A stretch of 64,000 nt of DNA from Argyresthia goedartella (Eukaryota > Arthropoda > Insecta > Lepidoptera > Argyresthiidae). The notes under the pieces are model-generated. The model made no database searches. It worked only from the letters and a program-made list of their open reading frames with translations, and was not told the DNA's origin. The stretch is taken from positions 24,258,906 through 24,322,905 of the forward strand of contig OX463818.1 in NCBI GenBank assembly GCA_949825045.1, written 5' to 3'. Shown here piece after piece: positions 23,400 to 35,165 of this stretch (positions are counted from its first letter, which is position 1; each line of letters opens with the position of its first letter). The translations under genes and the position numbers were made by a program.

Positions 23400-24483
23400 A
23401 TAATTAATTAGGAATTCGTATCTCAAAAGAGAAACGGTCACTCGTGCGTCTGTCCGTCCGTCTGTCACAGGCAATTTACTCAGAACATACTGGACCGATT
23501 AAGTTGAAAATTGGTACACATATCAATATCTGTGACCCAAAGACGGAGGTGTAATGTAAATAAATAAATATGGAATATGGCGGCCACTTTTGGGGGGCCA
23601 AATGAGAAAAATAACATTGAAAAATTTCAAAATATGCTGTGTGACATATCAAATGTGAGGATTTCAAATATATTTTTATAATATTTTTAAAACTGATTTT
23701 GTAAAAGTTGTGCTCAATAATATGACGGATTCATCAAAACCTCTATAGGGTACTTCCCGAAGTCCTAAAATCTGAAATGTGGTATATGTTTGCACCCATA
23801 TCCTATACAAACACCGAAATCCACAACTTTAACCCCCTAACCCCCTAAATCTGGGGTGCAAAGTTTGTATGAAAAACTGAATTTTAGGGTACTTCCTGAA
23901 GTCTTAGAGAGGTGAAAATTGCAAATGGTTTGCCCACAGCTAACAAAAAATAGTAACGATCGTTCTAACAATATGTTTATTGCCGCTCGTAAGGTTAAAC
24001 ACATGCTCGTGCTTTGAGCATACAGTGTGATTGACGGCACAGTATTAGATAAGTTATAGTCTTAGAACAATAGAGGGCGCTGGCTGTATTTGAACTCGCG
24101 GGGTATGGTTTTGTTTACGCCGTAGTAGTTCAAATAGTTCAGTTTTTTTTCTCTGTTTAAGTTGGGTTTTTCAATTTTCGCTTGAATTCTATGGATTATA
24201 GGATTATTGATTTATTGAATAGATTGATATTCATTGAAGTATTCGTTTGTTTCGTAGAATATTAATATATGGTATAAAAATACTCGTTCAATTCTGTCTC
24301 GTTCGTGGGAAACAAAAAATGCTTGACATGGCATTACCCGCCCTTGCTTTGATAAATTTACGCTATGTTTGGTGATTACGTTGTGTTTTAGTGTTGTTTA
24401 TAAATATTATAGGATATTTTGTTGGTATTAGTCCTATTACTGCTGTACGAAACCCTCTTAACGCGAGTCCAACTCGCACTTGG
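23400..24483 (-). repeat. Dispersed repeat C, long copy
   Basis: Starts near a GTCTGTCCGTCCGTCTGTCA tract and ends in CGAGTCCAACTCGCACTTGG. The two end motifs recur at 29540, 31360, 51190 and 51540 and are, as I recall, typical of a very abundant lepidopteran repeat. The interior has duplicated GGGTACTTCC-GAAGTC segments (near 23746 and 23888). No protein motif. Confidence 0.6.
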
Positions 24484-24770
24484 CATTTTTTTACTATTAT
24501 AGACTAGCTGAGCCGTCAGACGTCGTTCTGTCAAAAGTTGCCAACGCCACCTATTGGAAGAGGGATGACATAAAAATGTTTTTCACTTTTTGGCTGTTCC
24601 TCTCCCGTTTTTTTTTCTCTCCTTGTGGAGAGAAGGCTCAGAAAGGTCTTATGACCTTTCTGAGCCTTCAACATATAGTTTTAAAAAAAAAGTTAATCCA
24701 TATCGGTCCAGCCGTTCCGAGTTTCGCGCTTACCAACACACATTAAGCGATTCATTTTTATATAGATCTT
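24484..24770 (+). repeat. Dispersed repeat adjoining repeat C, with strong hairpin
   Basis: Contains TAGACTAGCTGAGCCGTCAG and ATCGGTCCAGCCGTTCCGAG, phrases recalled from an abundant lepidopteran repeat; the second is also seen at 4426. The element holds the perfect hairpin listed separately. Confidence 0.55.
24632..24669. repeat. Perfect 17-bp hairpin with 4-base loop
   Basis: GAAGGCTCAGAAAGGTC (24632-24648) and its exact reverse complement (24653-24669) enclose TTAT. A smaller hairpin, CTCTCC-TTGT-GGAGAG, lies immediately upstream at 24617-24632. Confidence 0.95.
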
Positions 24771-24999
24771 TACCACATCGATTGTGTCTTGTCTAGAAAA
24801 AGATCTACCACGGATGAGTTGTTTAAATTATATTTTTCAGTCAATTACTGATACCTTCCTGTTTTGTATCTGGTTTAATGTGTTGTTGTGCCAATGTCAC
24901 ACTTTCAAGATGTTATCTAATCACCTTAGATTAGACTGATAATTGACTATACCTCTTGAATTTATAATTAGCTGTGAATTATCATCAGAAAATTATATT

Positions 25000-25430
25000 T
25001 ATCTACACACGTATCATAAACCCTCTTTACTGCGTCCAAAAATCGCACGTTACGACCAGCATAATGTTATACTACTTGGTAAAAGCTCATTTATTATCTG
25101 AATATTGATGCATTATGATGACCGTAATGTATCAATTTTCGACAAATTATGACATTCAAATTTCGAACGCCGACGCCCGCCTGCGTGCCGACCCTAGTTT
25201 GTTTATGAAGTTGGTACTATGGAACAAGCTAAACAAGTGCGGAGCAATTATCAATGCCACCATGCCGGTCGAACATGCGGTTCCTGAACACATCAAAGAG
25301 ACCTTATGATATGTGTGTAAATAAACTAGTGTATGTAACTGTACATAATTAGGCATTAAAACTTGAGTGTTATTAATTAACCCACTCTCGAGTTTTTATT
25401 GCCCTCCATTATGTATCAGTCTCATAAACT
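25000..25430 (+). repeat. Dispersed repeat F, copy 2
   Basis: Same order as copy 1: TATCTACACACGTATCATAA at the left, a frame encoding YDIQISNADARLRA, then in another frame TSKRPYDMCVNKLVYVTVHN with stop at 25350-25352. The 3' part continues with GCATTAAAACTTGAGTG and TTATTGCCCTCCATTATGTA as in copy 1. Confidence 0.7.
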
Positions 25431-26660
25431 ACTATTAAATGCACAGCATTCGAATTCTTTCGGAATCTTTCATAATTGTCTCCACATAGACTTTTCACTA
25501 TTGTTATTATCGAAATGTTTTACGAACTACCAAAAGATACATTTAAGGCAGTAAGAGCACAGTGGCAGGCAAGCGATAGGGGAGTACCAAGTTGCCAAAA
25601 GTAGAATGAACACCCTGATCGTGACTGTAGCAGATGGGTCAATAACCAAACTGTGCTAATTTGGCAGTATTGTATGCTTCTCATTACCATGGAAGTTGAA
25701 GGGCACTTGGCTCGATGTATTCTTGATGATCATCCGTGCACGTGACTTCCATAAATAATGAAGTACTAAACTTACCCGTTCTGTAAATGAATTATTAATA
25801 AATTATTTTATTTTTTGCTTATTCAAAAACAAGACAATTTATTTTGTTGGATCTCTGGTCATGTCAGTTTCATAGAGAAAGCTGTTCAGGATGATGAGGC
25901 CTATCTATAGATCCGGGGTTGTCCATTGTTTACGTTACACTCTGTATATGTTAGCGCATAGCTCTGTCCCTCATCTTCCCGCGACAAAAACCGCGCCACG
26001 CTCGGTATAGCAAATGTATTCGTTGATCGTCAACGATCAACTGTTGAATTATTTGGTTGAATTGGTCAACCTCATAACTCTTAACTGTATGAAATTGCAA
26101 GAACAGTGTAATAAGCAGAAATAATTACGCGGCCAAAAAGTATGAACTTACAGTGACTCTTATGAACAATGACATAAGGTTCATTTCATCTGAACTCGAA
26201 CACTTTTTCACTCTGGTAATTATTCCTGCTTGAGCCACAGATCAACGGATCGGAACGAATTAATAAATATATTCGTCAATTTAATTAATCAACCAGTAGA
26301 AATCATTACCAGTTACAAACTCACCTTAATAATTTGAAATAATTTAACTGTATGTTCGTTAAATCATCGTTAGCTAATAATTTATAAAGTTCTTTGATTC
26401 AATTGCCATCTCTATCAGTATGCTTCGGTTGCTGGTTGGTACGTCACCACCACCGCCACTTCTCCATATTTATGACAAGCATATTTTACTTATCATCCGT
26501 AGTAAAGTGATCGTATCGCAACCTGTGGGATACCTGGTATTAAGCAGTTCTGGTTACCATCTGTGGCCTTCATCATCAGTTCCACTGCACAAAATTACGC
26601 TTCCCGAGAGTAAACGCACAAGTTACTATGATAAACACAAACATCTCTATAGGTCGGCCT
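25431..26660. other. Non-coding stretch, nothing recognised
   Basis: Chance frames only. The 26420-26671 open frame has no recognisable motif and ends where the LINE fragment begins. Confidence 0.35.
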
Positions 26661-26661
26661 T

Positions 26662-27260
26662 TAATGCTTGAATCACTAAGAGAAAGATTCAAAGAAACTA
26701 ATATACTTGCGGTTACCTGTCAAGAAACGTAGCGTTATTTAAAACTGTATGTGATAGCTATACAATTAACACTAGGAATAGAAATAGGTTATTACTACCA
26801 TTATTTACTAATTAAAATAGGCACATCATTCATGGGGCACTGTATTCGCTTCTACAATAAAATATCACAGGAATCATTGATCCTTCCTGAAAAGAGGTTC
26901 AAAAACTATGTTAAAAATTTGCTGATAAGAATGTTCTATTATAGTATAAAGGAATACTTAGATGATAAAACTGCATGGTCCATACCATCTCAGCGCACAG
27001 AAATTCGACGAGGGGCGATGGATCAAGTCTATCACTCGCCGGCGAATTTCCTTAGACCGAAACCAGTACCTTTTGTGAAGTCACTTTTTTTAAAAGAAGT
27101 TATGGGGGAGTTTCTTGCCGTATCTTCTTAACCCTAAGGCCCGGCCCACCTTCCGAAACGGTGTAGTCTTTTTATATATATATATATAAATTACTTATAG
27201 TTTTAAGTAAGTATGATTTTGACGTTGAATAAGATAATATATTTATTTTTATTCAATAAA
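26662..27260 (+). pseudogene. Jockey-like LINE C-terminal end and 3' UTR
   Basis: Frames read ESLRERFKETNILAVTCQ, then after breaks IGTSFMGHCIRFYNKISQE and KEYLDDKTAW at about 26965-26980. These are the same C-terminal blocks as in the LINE at 9171-9524. The following DNA has GGGAGTTTCTTGCCGTATCT, a phrase I recall from lepidopteran Jockey 3' ends, and the piece ends in a TA tract and A-run near 27170-27270. Only the last part of the element is present. Confidence 0.75.
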
Positions 27261-28231
27261 AAAAAACTGAATTTGGAGATTTCCCTCGATTACTCAAGGA
27301 TCCCATCATTAGATCGTAACCTGATGTCAATGGGACCAATCGAAAGGTAAACCCGCTCAAACAAAAAAATGAATCCAAATCGGTTCAGCATCCCAAGGAA
27401 TTGAGAACCTCCCGATGCCGCAGTGACGTTCTTATTTTGAACCTAATCAGCTCTGAGCTCCGTAGGTAAGGATGGGGAAAATGCACGTGTCCATCAGCTT
27501 GCCCTTCAAGGACTTTGCCAGCAACAAAGTGTTTTAAAGTTTTAATTTAATTTTCAAGTCAGTATTGAATAACGAATAAGCATGGGCGTAACTGTGTATC
27601 TGCCGCCCCGTCCGGGAAAAGGGGTGGTGCTATGTTATGTCGGCTCCAACTGTTCCGAACACGATACCAAACTGATAACAGGCCGTGCGTAAAATGAAAA
27701 ATTCAATGTTAACACGTTGTTATCGAGCAAAGTAGCGTGATTGCGGCCTTCTTCAAGGCCTATAGGTAAAACTGTAGGCTGATATAATGCTGTTTGTAGG
27801 GAATTGGATTATGTGCGTACTGATATTATAACGTTACATAAGTAAATATAATTTACAGGGAAATCGGGGCTTCTGCCCGAATGCCCAGGTATCCTATGTG
27901 ACATCGAAAGACATTTTGTATATAAACTTTGAGTTCACGGAACACATTTGATCGATTGCTCAGTTGGACGATGATGTACGAAGCATTTACTAACCGATGT
28001 AACTTTTCATTGAAAACCACTTGCCGAAGCTCATTTAAACAAAGTTCGTTTGGTCGAGATACAAATTGGCGATGCTCATTTAAACACTCTGTAACGTTTT
28101 ATCTTAAGTAAACTATCCGATATTCAATGAAACGATAATACATATCTATAACCGACAAATATTTTAGTCGATGTCTCGTTTCACCAATGACCAACTCTTA
28201 CCTTATACTCTACTACATCATTTATTAACCG
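27261..28231. other. Non-coding stretch with repeat scraps
   Basis: 27300-27420 resembles a reverse repeat-D-like end (CGGTTCAGCATCCCAAGGAA, TTGAGAACCTCCC). No coding motif. Confidence 0.35.
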
Positions 28232-28570
28232 ACAAAAAAGGAGAAGGTTCTCAGTTTGTCTGTTTTTTTTTGTTTGTTACGCGATTACTCCGTCAAATAT
28301 GAACCGATTTTGATAATTATTTTTTTGATCGATAGGTCATACTTACTTCTGAGGTGGTCCGATATAAATTTTATCAAAATTTTAATTAGCGCTTTTTGAA
28401 AAAAATAACAAATGCAAAATATATAAACAGATGACGTTTTGGTCTGTGGTTCCGTGCGGCAAAAGTTTTGACGAGGACTTTTCATGTATATAGATTCATT
28501 CGCATCCCGACCGGGAAGGAAGAAATAGGGCTTGAACTTGGAGTCGTTTCTTTTTACTTTATAACGTGGT
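28232..28570 (+). repeat. Dispersed repeat D, copy 2
   Basis: Starts CCGACAAAAAAGGAGAAGGT and contains TGAACCGATTTTGATAATTA. The second half matches the reverse complement of 18275-18500. The head sequence is familiar to me as a common lepidopteran repeat. Confidence 0.65.
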
Positions 28571-28876
28571 CGTTTGAATTAACATCGGCAAGTTGTTTTT
28601 CAATGAAACGTTACATCAACTAAACGATTGGTCGATTATATATATATATTATCATTTTAATGAGCATCAGCGTGTTATTTTTCGATAAAAAGTAAAAAAT
28701 AATAATTAAGGTTATATACATAGAAATAAAGCATCGTTCAACTGAGCAATCGATCAATTGTGATTAGTGAAGTGAAAATCGATCAAATGACTTTCGAAGT
28801 CACATAACGAAGCCGAGTGCCCAGGCGGCTGCCCAAATAAAGAGCCACTTGAATTTCGTGCTGGCGTTGTCAATGA
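28571..28876. other. Non-coding stretch, nothing recognised
   Basis: AT-rich with an ATATATATAT tract near 28638. Confidence 0.3.
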
Positions 28877-29045
28877 GATACATAAACATTTATATACAGA
28901 CACATACATTGATTCTGACCCCACACTAGGACATCCTGTGTCGTGGACATCATTTCCAGCAAACCAATGTTCGGATGGGAAGGTTGATTGCTGATCAGGG
29001 ATCAGCAGACCTATGTGTGCAACAATCAAGACACGGCAGTGTGTC
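28877..29045 (-). mobile_element. SINE family B tail (copy 1) fused to LINE 3'-UTR-like piece
   Basis: 28877-28945 is the reverse of the family B body (CCACGACACAGGATGTCCTA and TGTGGGGTCAG). Immediately after, TTCCAGCAAACCA, then GGATG and AGACCTATGTGTGCAACAA, match 57083-57150, the 3' UTR of the 57 kb LINE. A SINE may share this tail or the two pieces may simply abut. Confidence 0.6.
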
Positions 29046-29539
29046 AAGCCAAGTTCGACTAGATACTGACGACGCACCAGCCGTGTGTATGACACGAACT
29101 ATTTCGAGCTACTTCACCCCTTGATAACTAAAAACTATTAAACCTACACATATGAAATTTGGCCATTACACTAAAGACCCTGAAATTACATAAGGTACCA
29201 TTCTTTTTAATATGTAGCTCTAACACTTTTTTTTTGCGTACTTTTTTTATTAACATTCAAAAACTGCCAATTTTATCAGTCATTGACTGACTGGCTGATA
29301 GATAAAACCTAACCCACTTCCAGATAACCTAGAATCTTGAAATTTTGCATCCAGGTGGGAAGTTATGCTTAAATGAAGGAAAAAAACTGAAAACAGTTAA
29401 TGATGGTCATTTAAAACATTATTTAAATACGCTACTAAAATGAATTATGTTGATCTATCTTTATTGTTCATTGGTATATTTTTGCCTGTAGCTTCTCTCA
29501 CATAGACAGATTTTACTTCGTTGCAGTCGTCTAAAATTC

Positions 29540-29640
29540 GGGCAAGTGCGGGTCGAACTCGCACGCGAACGGTTCCGTAGCAACGCATAATGTTAACCAA
29601 GTTTCTTGTATGGGGACCCCCCTTTCTGTTTAAAATTTAA
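29540..29640 (+). repeat. Dispersed repeat C, end fragment
   Basis: CAAGTGCGGGTCGAACTCGC followed by GAACGGTTCCGTAGCA, matching 51190-51240. The SINE at 29646 follows directly. Confidence 0.6.
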
Positions 29641-29645
29641 CTTTT

Positions 29646-29855
29646 ATACGTGTCGACCTCCGTGGTGTGGCGGTCGAGGCTGTGCTTCCCAAGTGAGAGG
29701 TCTCGGTTCGAATTCCGGCTGGGGAGATAGAAAAAGAAATCCCCAGATATTGGGTGTTTACATGTTTACATGTTTGTTACGTCGCTGTTTGTAGTTCCCA
29801 CGACACAGGGTATCCTAGTGTGGGGCCAGAAGCAATTTAAATGTTATGTAATGTT
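29646..29855 (+). mobile_element. tRNA-derived SINE, family B, copy 2
   Basis: The tRNA-like head has TGTGGCGGTCGAGG and a B box GGTTCGAATTCC (about 29705-29716). The body has CCACGACACAGGGTATCCTA and GTGTGGGGCCAGAAGCAATT, shared with copies at 28877, 44694 and 51004. Confidence 0.85.
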
Positions 29856-29956
29856 AAGGCCTGTGCCCCTCAGTGGGTATAGTAATTGGCTGTTTTTGTT
29901 ATGTTGTGGCAGCTAATAGTAATACATTGTTGTCTATATTGTGCTCTAGGATAGTC

Positions 29957-30197
29957 CAGCAGCCTTATGCCGTAAGTCGTGTGAGCTATGAACTTCATAT
30001 AGACACTTCGTTTGACACCTTGCACCAGCTTCATCTGTCAAATTGGTTTCAAGCAAGTAGCATCATAATGGAGGCCAAACCCAAGCTCATTGAATGAAGT
30101 CTTCGGTGATACCCCGCAATCGATGAAATTGTATGAGCATGAGATGAACCATAGACACACGCTGTGAACTTCAGAGAGTTACGCCATAAGGCTGCTG
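29957..30197. mobile_element. MITE G, copy 1 (241 bp)
   Basis: Ends are CAGCAGCCTTATGCCGTAA and the reverse complement of CAGCAGCCTTATGGCGTAA. The interior (TTGACACCTTGCACCAGCTT, GGTGATACCCCGCAATCGAT, CATGAGATGAACCATAGACA) is nearly identical to 43230-43479, so the family moved fairly recently. No ORF. Confidence 0.88.
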
Positions 30198-30354
30198 TTG
30201 CCTTTATAAACTTTTCTGTCCTGCCTAGGTATGCGGGAAGAAATCTTCTTTAGAGATAAGCTTTGCGCATAAATTTTCCTTTGAAAAGTTTGATACCTAC
30301 TTTTGTTGTATATTTTTTTCAAAAGTAATTGTATCTCAACAGAATAGTTGAAAA

Positions 30355-30531
30355 TGGGTGTCAAGTTTATATAGATAATCCTGATATTCAATTGGATCAA
30401 ACATAAAGTATCGCTTGGCCGCTTCATATAACTAGATAAGTTTAAGTATATCTGATTCTGTGCAACGGCTAAGCCATACTTTTTGACCCAATTGAATATT
30501 AGGATTATCTATAGATAGAATTTGACACCCA
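30355..30531. mobile_element. Fold-back MITE (177 bp)
   Basis: The left arm TGGGTGTCAAGTTTATATAG ... GATAATCCTGATATTCAATT pairs with the right arm, whose reverse complement starts TGGGTGTCAAATTCTATCTA ... GATAATCCTAATATTCAATT. Arms of about 65 bp and no coding. Confidence 0.75.
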
Positions 30532-30699
30532 ATTAGATCTCAATTCTTTTGTCGGTAAATTGTATCAAAGTTGGCTCCTATTATAACAGTTATGACACTG
30601 TTTTGTTGAGGTTTAATGTACCTGGTACTTTCCTTTTTTTACTTTCTGAGCACGATTTTTTCAAAATCGCATTAATGGCGCTTTAGAAGACGCGCCTCT

Positions 30700-31560
30700 C
30701 GTTTTTTAGGGTTCCGTACCCGAATCAAATCAAATCAAATCAAATCAAATCAAATCAAAAATCATTTATTTCCATAGGATGTTGTTACATCACTTAGATC
30801 CGTCATTACATTTTTTTGGGTGAGTTCACTAACACAATGGCGGAATCTGTGGAGAAGAGCTCACCGAAGAAACTCCACAGTCGTCGCATCTTTTGCGTTT
30901 CCTTTTTTAAATAAAATATTGTCAAATTACAAAATGAATGCTAATTATATATCGAAACAGCCTGTTACTCAAACAATCTATTCCCATGGACATCTGTCCT
31001 CTAAGTAATCAGATATCCTATAGTAACCTTTTTTATACAATTTCTGTTTTATTATTATTTTAAACTTGTCTAAAGGTAAGTTTTTAATATCAGTAGGGAC
31101 CTTATTGTAATAGCGTATACAATTGCCTTTAAAATAATTACTAATTTTATGTAGTCAGCTTACATAAGCAACCAACTTGTCTTTATTTCTAGTATTAAAA
31201 TTGTGTATATCACTGTACTTCTGAAAATTAGTTATATTTCTTTTTACATACACAAGATTGTCATAGATATATTGAGACACAAATGTCAGAATATTGATTT
31301 CTTTAAACTTTTCCGAACCGAAGGGTTCCAAACGGGACCCTATTACTAAGACTCCGCTGTCCGTCCGTCCGTCCGTCCGTCCGTCTGTCACCAGGCTGTA
31401 TCTCAAGAACCTAGCTAGCTAGAGAGTTGAAATTTTCACAGATTATGTATTTATGTTGCCGCTATAACAAAAAATACTAAAAAACAGGATAAAAGAAATA
31501 TTTAAGGGGGCTCCCATACAACAATTCTTTCAATACCACATACAAACTTATGGATGCACC
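30700..31560. repeat. Dispersed repeat C, split by a LINE insertion
   Basis: The left part ends GGGTTCCGTACCCGAA at 30734; the right part resumes at about 31315 with CCGAAGGGTTCCAAACGGGA, the GTCCGTCC tract and GTCACCAGGCTGTATCTCA. The short duplicated CCGAA at the two junctions fits a small target duplication. Confidence 0.65.
30735..31325 (-). pseudogene. Jockey-like LINE 3' end nested in repeat C
   Basis: On the minus strand a frame reads KFKEINILTFVSQYIYDNLV, then VKRNITNFQ and NTRNKDKLVAYVS. After a frame break it continues FKGNCIRYYNKVPTDIKNLP and DYLEDRCPWE, with a stop at 30978-30980. These are the C-terminal blocks of the Jockey-like elements elsewhere in the window. The 3' UTR contains the hairpin CTGTGGAG/CTCCACAG (30847-30880), and the element ends in seven CAAAT units (30735-30758 region), i.e. 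a (GATTT)n tail. The 5' end is truncated. One frameshift and the truncation make it inactive. Confidence 0.85.
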
Positions 31561-32795
31561 TGGTTACGTTCATGGAGTGTGAAAGTAACCGCACCAATAA
31601 CTTTGTAAACAATATTTTGCTGTGTAAAATCCAAACTTTTCACTCCACACCATCGCTTCCATTGAACGGTGGTACGGAACCGTTTCTTTTATTCGCTTTA
31701 TCATCTTCTCAACTTCACCAACAAGTAAATATTAGAATATTATTAGAAAAAAAGCCGCAAGGGTTCCCCTTAGAGCACGAATATGTATCGCACTTTTACC
31801 CTTTATATTCAAAAACCTTGCGTCGCACACTGTGTCAAGGGAAAAACCGTAAAAACTTCTTGTTTTCGACGACTTTGGATGACATATTAAAAGGTCATGT
31901 ATTCATTTGCATTTATAACTTAACCGAGCAATAAGTCGTAAAATTTAAACGATTTCGATCAAGTATTATCATTTTATTATTATTTGCGCCACTCTACTCA
32001 CTACAGTAAGTATTATATCGCTTTAAACTTAATTAGTTTGATGATTGCTTTTTACGGAATATCAATTTTTACGTTATCTACGGGTTTTTTACTGTACATA
32101 TAAGGGTTTATATTTCAATTAAAGTTCATTTTTGTTATGTTTGTTTTTGTATAGATATTTTATGTGACCTAGTAACCTGTGTCCTCGGTCAGTATTCTAG
32201 TGTTGGGCTAAAAACCTAGAACTAAGGGCTAGAAGCAAGAACCCATTCTTATGAATATGATAATAGCCTTCTATAACACAAAACGTCCAAAATTTGCATG
32301 TATTTTTGTATACAAATGATTACGAATTAGAACAATACTTCACGCCCTAGAGTAGAGTTACGCAAAGTATGAAAAGTCAGAGAGACTAATGGCCGGCGAA
32401 ACAAACTTTGAACGTAATGCAGAATTCTTGCCCATTTATAAGTATTTACACGGAACATTCCATTTGGACCGTGTCTTCTAAATACAATTCCGCGTGGTTT
32501 CAATTCGCGCAGAAATGCGGAAGTCGAAAATACTAATTATGAACATTACGATGTCAAAACGTCGTAGTACGGTCACGCGACAGCGAGGGCGGCAAACGAG
32601 CTGAAAGCTGGCTCCCGAGGGGCGAGGATTTGACGCCTTCCTGAAAATTAATGGCAAACGCCTCGGACTGCGAAACGAAAGCGACTGGCTGAGCGCCATC
32701 GCGAGGGGTCACTTATACGTCGTAATTCGATACTGCAAATTAGTATGGATGTCAACATGAACTGGCTTAATCCGCATCTATTTTCAGTTTTGTTC
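31561..32795. other. Non-coding stretch with a 126-codon chance frame
   Basis: The 31554-31934 frame has no recognisable domain. 32560-32710 is CG-richer. Nothing else identified. Confidence 0.35.
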
Positions 32796-32850
32796 TTTCA
32801 TGACAACCTAACACGAAGGCTAAAGGGGCTTCGGTTCGCTTACCCCCTTC
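32796..32850 (-). repeat. Dispersed repeat E core, copy 3
   Basis: ACAACCTAACACGAAGGCTA then GGGGCTTCGGTTCGCTTACC, the reverse of the E core. Confidence 0.6.
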
Positions 32851-34421
32851 ATCAATCCTATCAGACCCGCCGCCGCCGGCGTTGTTAAAATATTACTTAC
32901 CAACTAATCGTTGCGACAGATTAGATAAACTGCGCCTCATTGATTCTTCGCTCAAATTGCAAGCAAGACCTAAATTTTACTTCCGATCGCAAGTATCGTA
33001 ACGCTACTGTGGCGCCGCGATCAGCCGACGACTAATGCGACCGCCGAGGAAACGACAAAACATCTTTGTCTCTGTCTCACGTAAGGGAAAAACCAGAAGC
33101 CGTCCTTCTCAAGCATCACCCGAAGCGGCAACGCTTCTTTGCGCCCGGGATAAATTACATCCTATTAACTTCGTTCCGGTGCACGGTTTACGCTTTTAAT
33201 GTCAACTGGCGTAAGGATAAATATTGCATAAGAGCAATCGTTTTCCATTTTCGATTTGTAGCGGTCGGGATTTGTTGGGAGTTAACCTTTAATGCTGGGG
33301 TAAAGAGTTGATATTTCATTGTTTTGGTTGTGTGGTGAGGCGTTTCAGTTTTGTTTGCGTTTATTAATTTGCTGTCATCTAAAGAGGCCGCTCACTTGGG
33401 CGTGCGTGCCAGCGCAAATTTCTGCCATAGTTCGGTTTCGGTGATTTTTTATTTTCGCTCTACCTTCCCAGACAGACCCGCATTTTAAAGTACATTCCTG
33501 TCTCGTTTATTCTAGAGCTGTCGGAGAAATAATGAGGCTAAATATCTGATGTACGGTAGAACGTAGTACGTAAAGTTAGTACCTAGACAGTTGTTGAATA
33601 TAGGTGACATTCATGTCAAGAAAAAAAAAAGTTGTATTTATTTTCCACAATCATCTATTTTGATCGTTCTCATTCTGGATCTCGGTAGAATAATAATATA
33701 TATTTCCAGAGATTTCCTCATAACCCCGATATTTTAGGTAGGGAGGTAAGTATTGGCTATAGGTAGGTGATTTTTTCCTTCCCTGCCTGATGCGAACCAG
33801 ACTCATTCTTATTCAAGCCGCTTGTCCCGTGACAGATTCTGGCACATTTCGAATGAATAATGATTATTTAAGTATTTTGAATATTGTTCTTCGGAGCGCG
33901 AGATACATATATTTTTGGTAAGTAGAGATATTTATTGGTGATAAATTTAACTGAATTGTTGCGTGAATAAACTTAAAAAACTTACTTATTATGTAAATTT
34001 TACATATTTTATACCTTACATAGTACAATCGAACCAACTGAATCATGACCCACTTGCCTGATAATTCGTTTGAAACTTTCAAACTTGTAAGATCTATCAA
34101 AATGTCAGTGTCTAATCAAATGATAACAAGTTCGTTACCAAGGAAATAAACCTTCAAGCGAATTTCGACCTACTTGCATTTAAGGGGTTTAGCAAAATAA
34201 GCTTATGGTGGGTCATGATTCAGATGGTTCGATAGTACATTTTCTTCTTGTCTTGCCTGCTGCGTCAAAGCATGTCTATTAAAGAAGATCCAAACAAAAT
34301 ACCTAATCTCAAACTCCCAAAAGGGCAATTCAATGAAAAACACAGGTGTAAAATCGTTTAAATATTACCACAAAAGATTCTTTGTGAAGTTTGAATACTC
34401 ACGGAAACATTACGAAGAAGG
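32851..34421. other. Non-coding stretch, nothing recognised
   Basis: A CG-rich patch at 32860-33060 (CCGCCGCCGGCG) and AT-rich sequence after it. No defensible exon. Confidence 0.35.
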
Positions 34422-34423
34422 TA

Positions 34424-34495
34424 GGTACAATCGGCAAAGAAGTTCGGTTTGCAGGGCACACAAATGCCACTCTTTGTGTGCGTAACGTTGCGACA
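34424..34495 (+). repeat. Left terminal inverted repeat of the Tc1-like element
   Basis: Matches the reverse complement of 36712-36783 with few differences; the outermost bases are GGTACA next to TA. Confidence 0.88.
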
Positions 34496-34631
34496 CGAAT
34501 CGCTGACTTGAATGTGTGTGCGTTACATTGGTCGTCACAGCACAGTCACAGATATTATAATACTGTCTGAGCATACAATCACTATGTGTCTTCGTTGAAT
34601 ATAAGACTAGTTTTTACCGCTTCCTACAGAG

Positions 34632-34706
34632 TGGACGATAGCCCAACGGGTTAGATGCCAGACTAATGACTTTGAGGTATTGAGTTCGATCCTCTATCAA
34701 GGAGGG
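34632..34706 (+). repeat. tRNA-like block in left inverted arm
   Basis: A-box-like TAGCCCAACGGG (34639-34650) and B-box-like GAGTTCGATCC (34682-34692), starts 43 bases apart, about as in a tRNA gene. The block is oriented inward. It aligns with the reverse-strand block at 36533-36600 (shared CGATAGCC, GGTTAG/GATTAG, GTTCGATCC). It is too degenerate for a functional tRNA; the T-arm pairs only partly. Confidence 0.7.
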
Positions 34707-34782
34707 AAAAAGCATGGTGATGTTTTTTTTTAGATACTTTTTTTTAATTATTATTGATCAGACCAAATATTTATTCTAGATT

Positions 34783-34892
34783 AAGGGCCGGTTTCACCAC
34801 TGCTGATGAAGCCTATCTGCCAGTTAAACTTAGATTTTTGTATGGCGTTATTTGACAGATAGGCTTTATCAGCATGTGGTGAAACCAGCCTT
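34783..34892. mobile_element. Fold-back MITE (110 bp) nested in the Tc1-like element
   Basis: The left arm AAGGGCCGGTTTCACCAC ... GAAGCCTATCTG pairs with the right arm, reverse complement AAGGCTGGTTTCACCAC ... AAAGCCTATCTG. TTA flanks both ends, a possible target duplication. It resembles the 38737 and 44604 MITEs in size and layout. Confidence 0.78.
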
Positions 34893-35165
34893 ATTTTTTT
34901 CATAATAAAACAAAATTATATTTCGTCCTAATAATAATTTATTACTAGTTTGTTATAATAAACTACACTTAATTTACTTATTTTAGTTTTAGTCAGACAA
35001 GGACAGATGTCGCAGTTGATGATATATAAGCTATGAATCAACATGCTAAGCAATTAGAAATTATGTGATAACTTCTAACCTGAAGTAGCAATAACATCAT
35101 AGACATATAAATCACCTTATCTTATGATAACACAAAGCTTTCACATATTAATGGTTATGTTTTAT

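Noticed and set aside
26420..26671. 83-codon frame before the Jockey fragment
   Set aside because: No motif and no conserved neighbour.
28754..29095. 113-codon minus-strand frame
   Set aside because: It overlaps SINE and LINE 3'-UTR repeats; the translated text shows no protein motif.
30730..30760. Independent pentanucleotide satellite (CAAAT)n
   Set aside because: It is the (GATTT)n tail of the minus-strand LINE.
31360..31390. Independent GTCC microsatellite
   Set aside because: It is a normal internal part of repeat C, also seen near 23440 and 51540.
31554..31934. 126-codon plus-strand frame
   Set aside because: No domain, no splice context; adjacent to repeat C.
34632..34706. Functional tRNA in the transposon arm
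   Set aside because: The T-arm pairs only partly and there is no clear acceptor stem.
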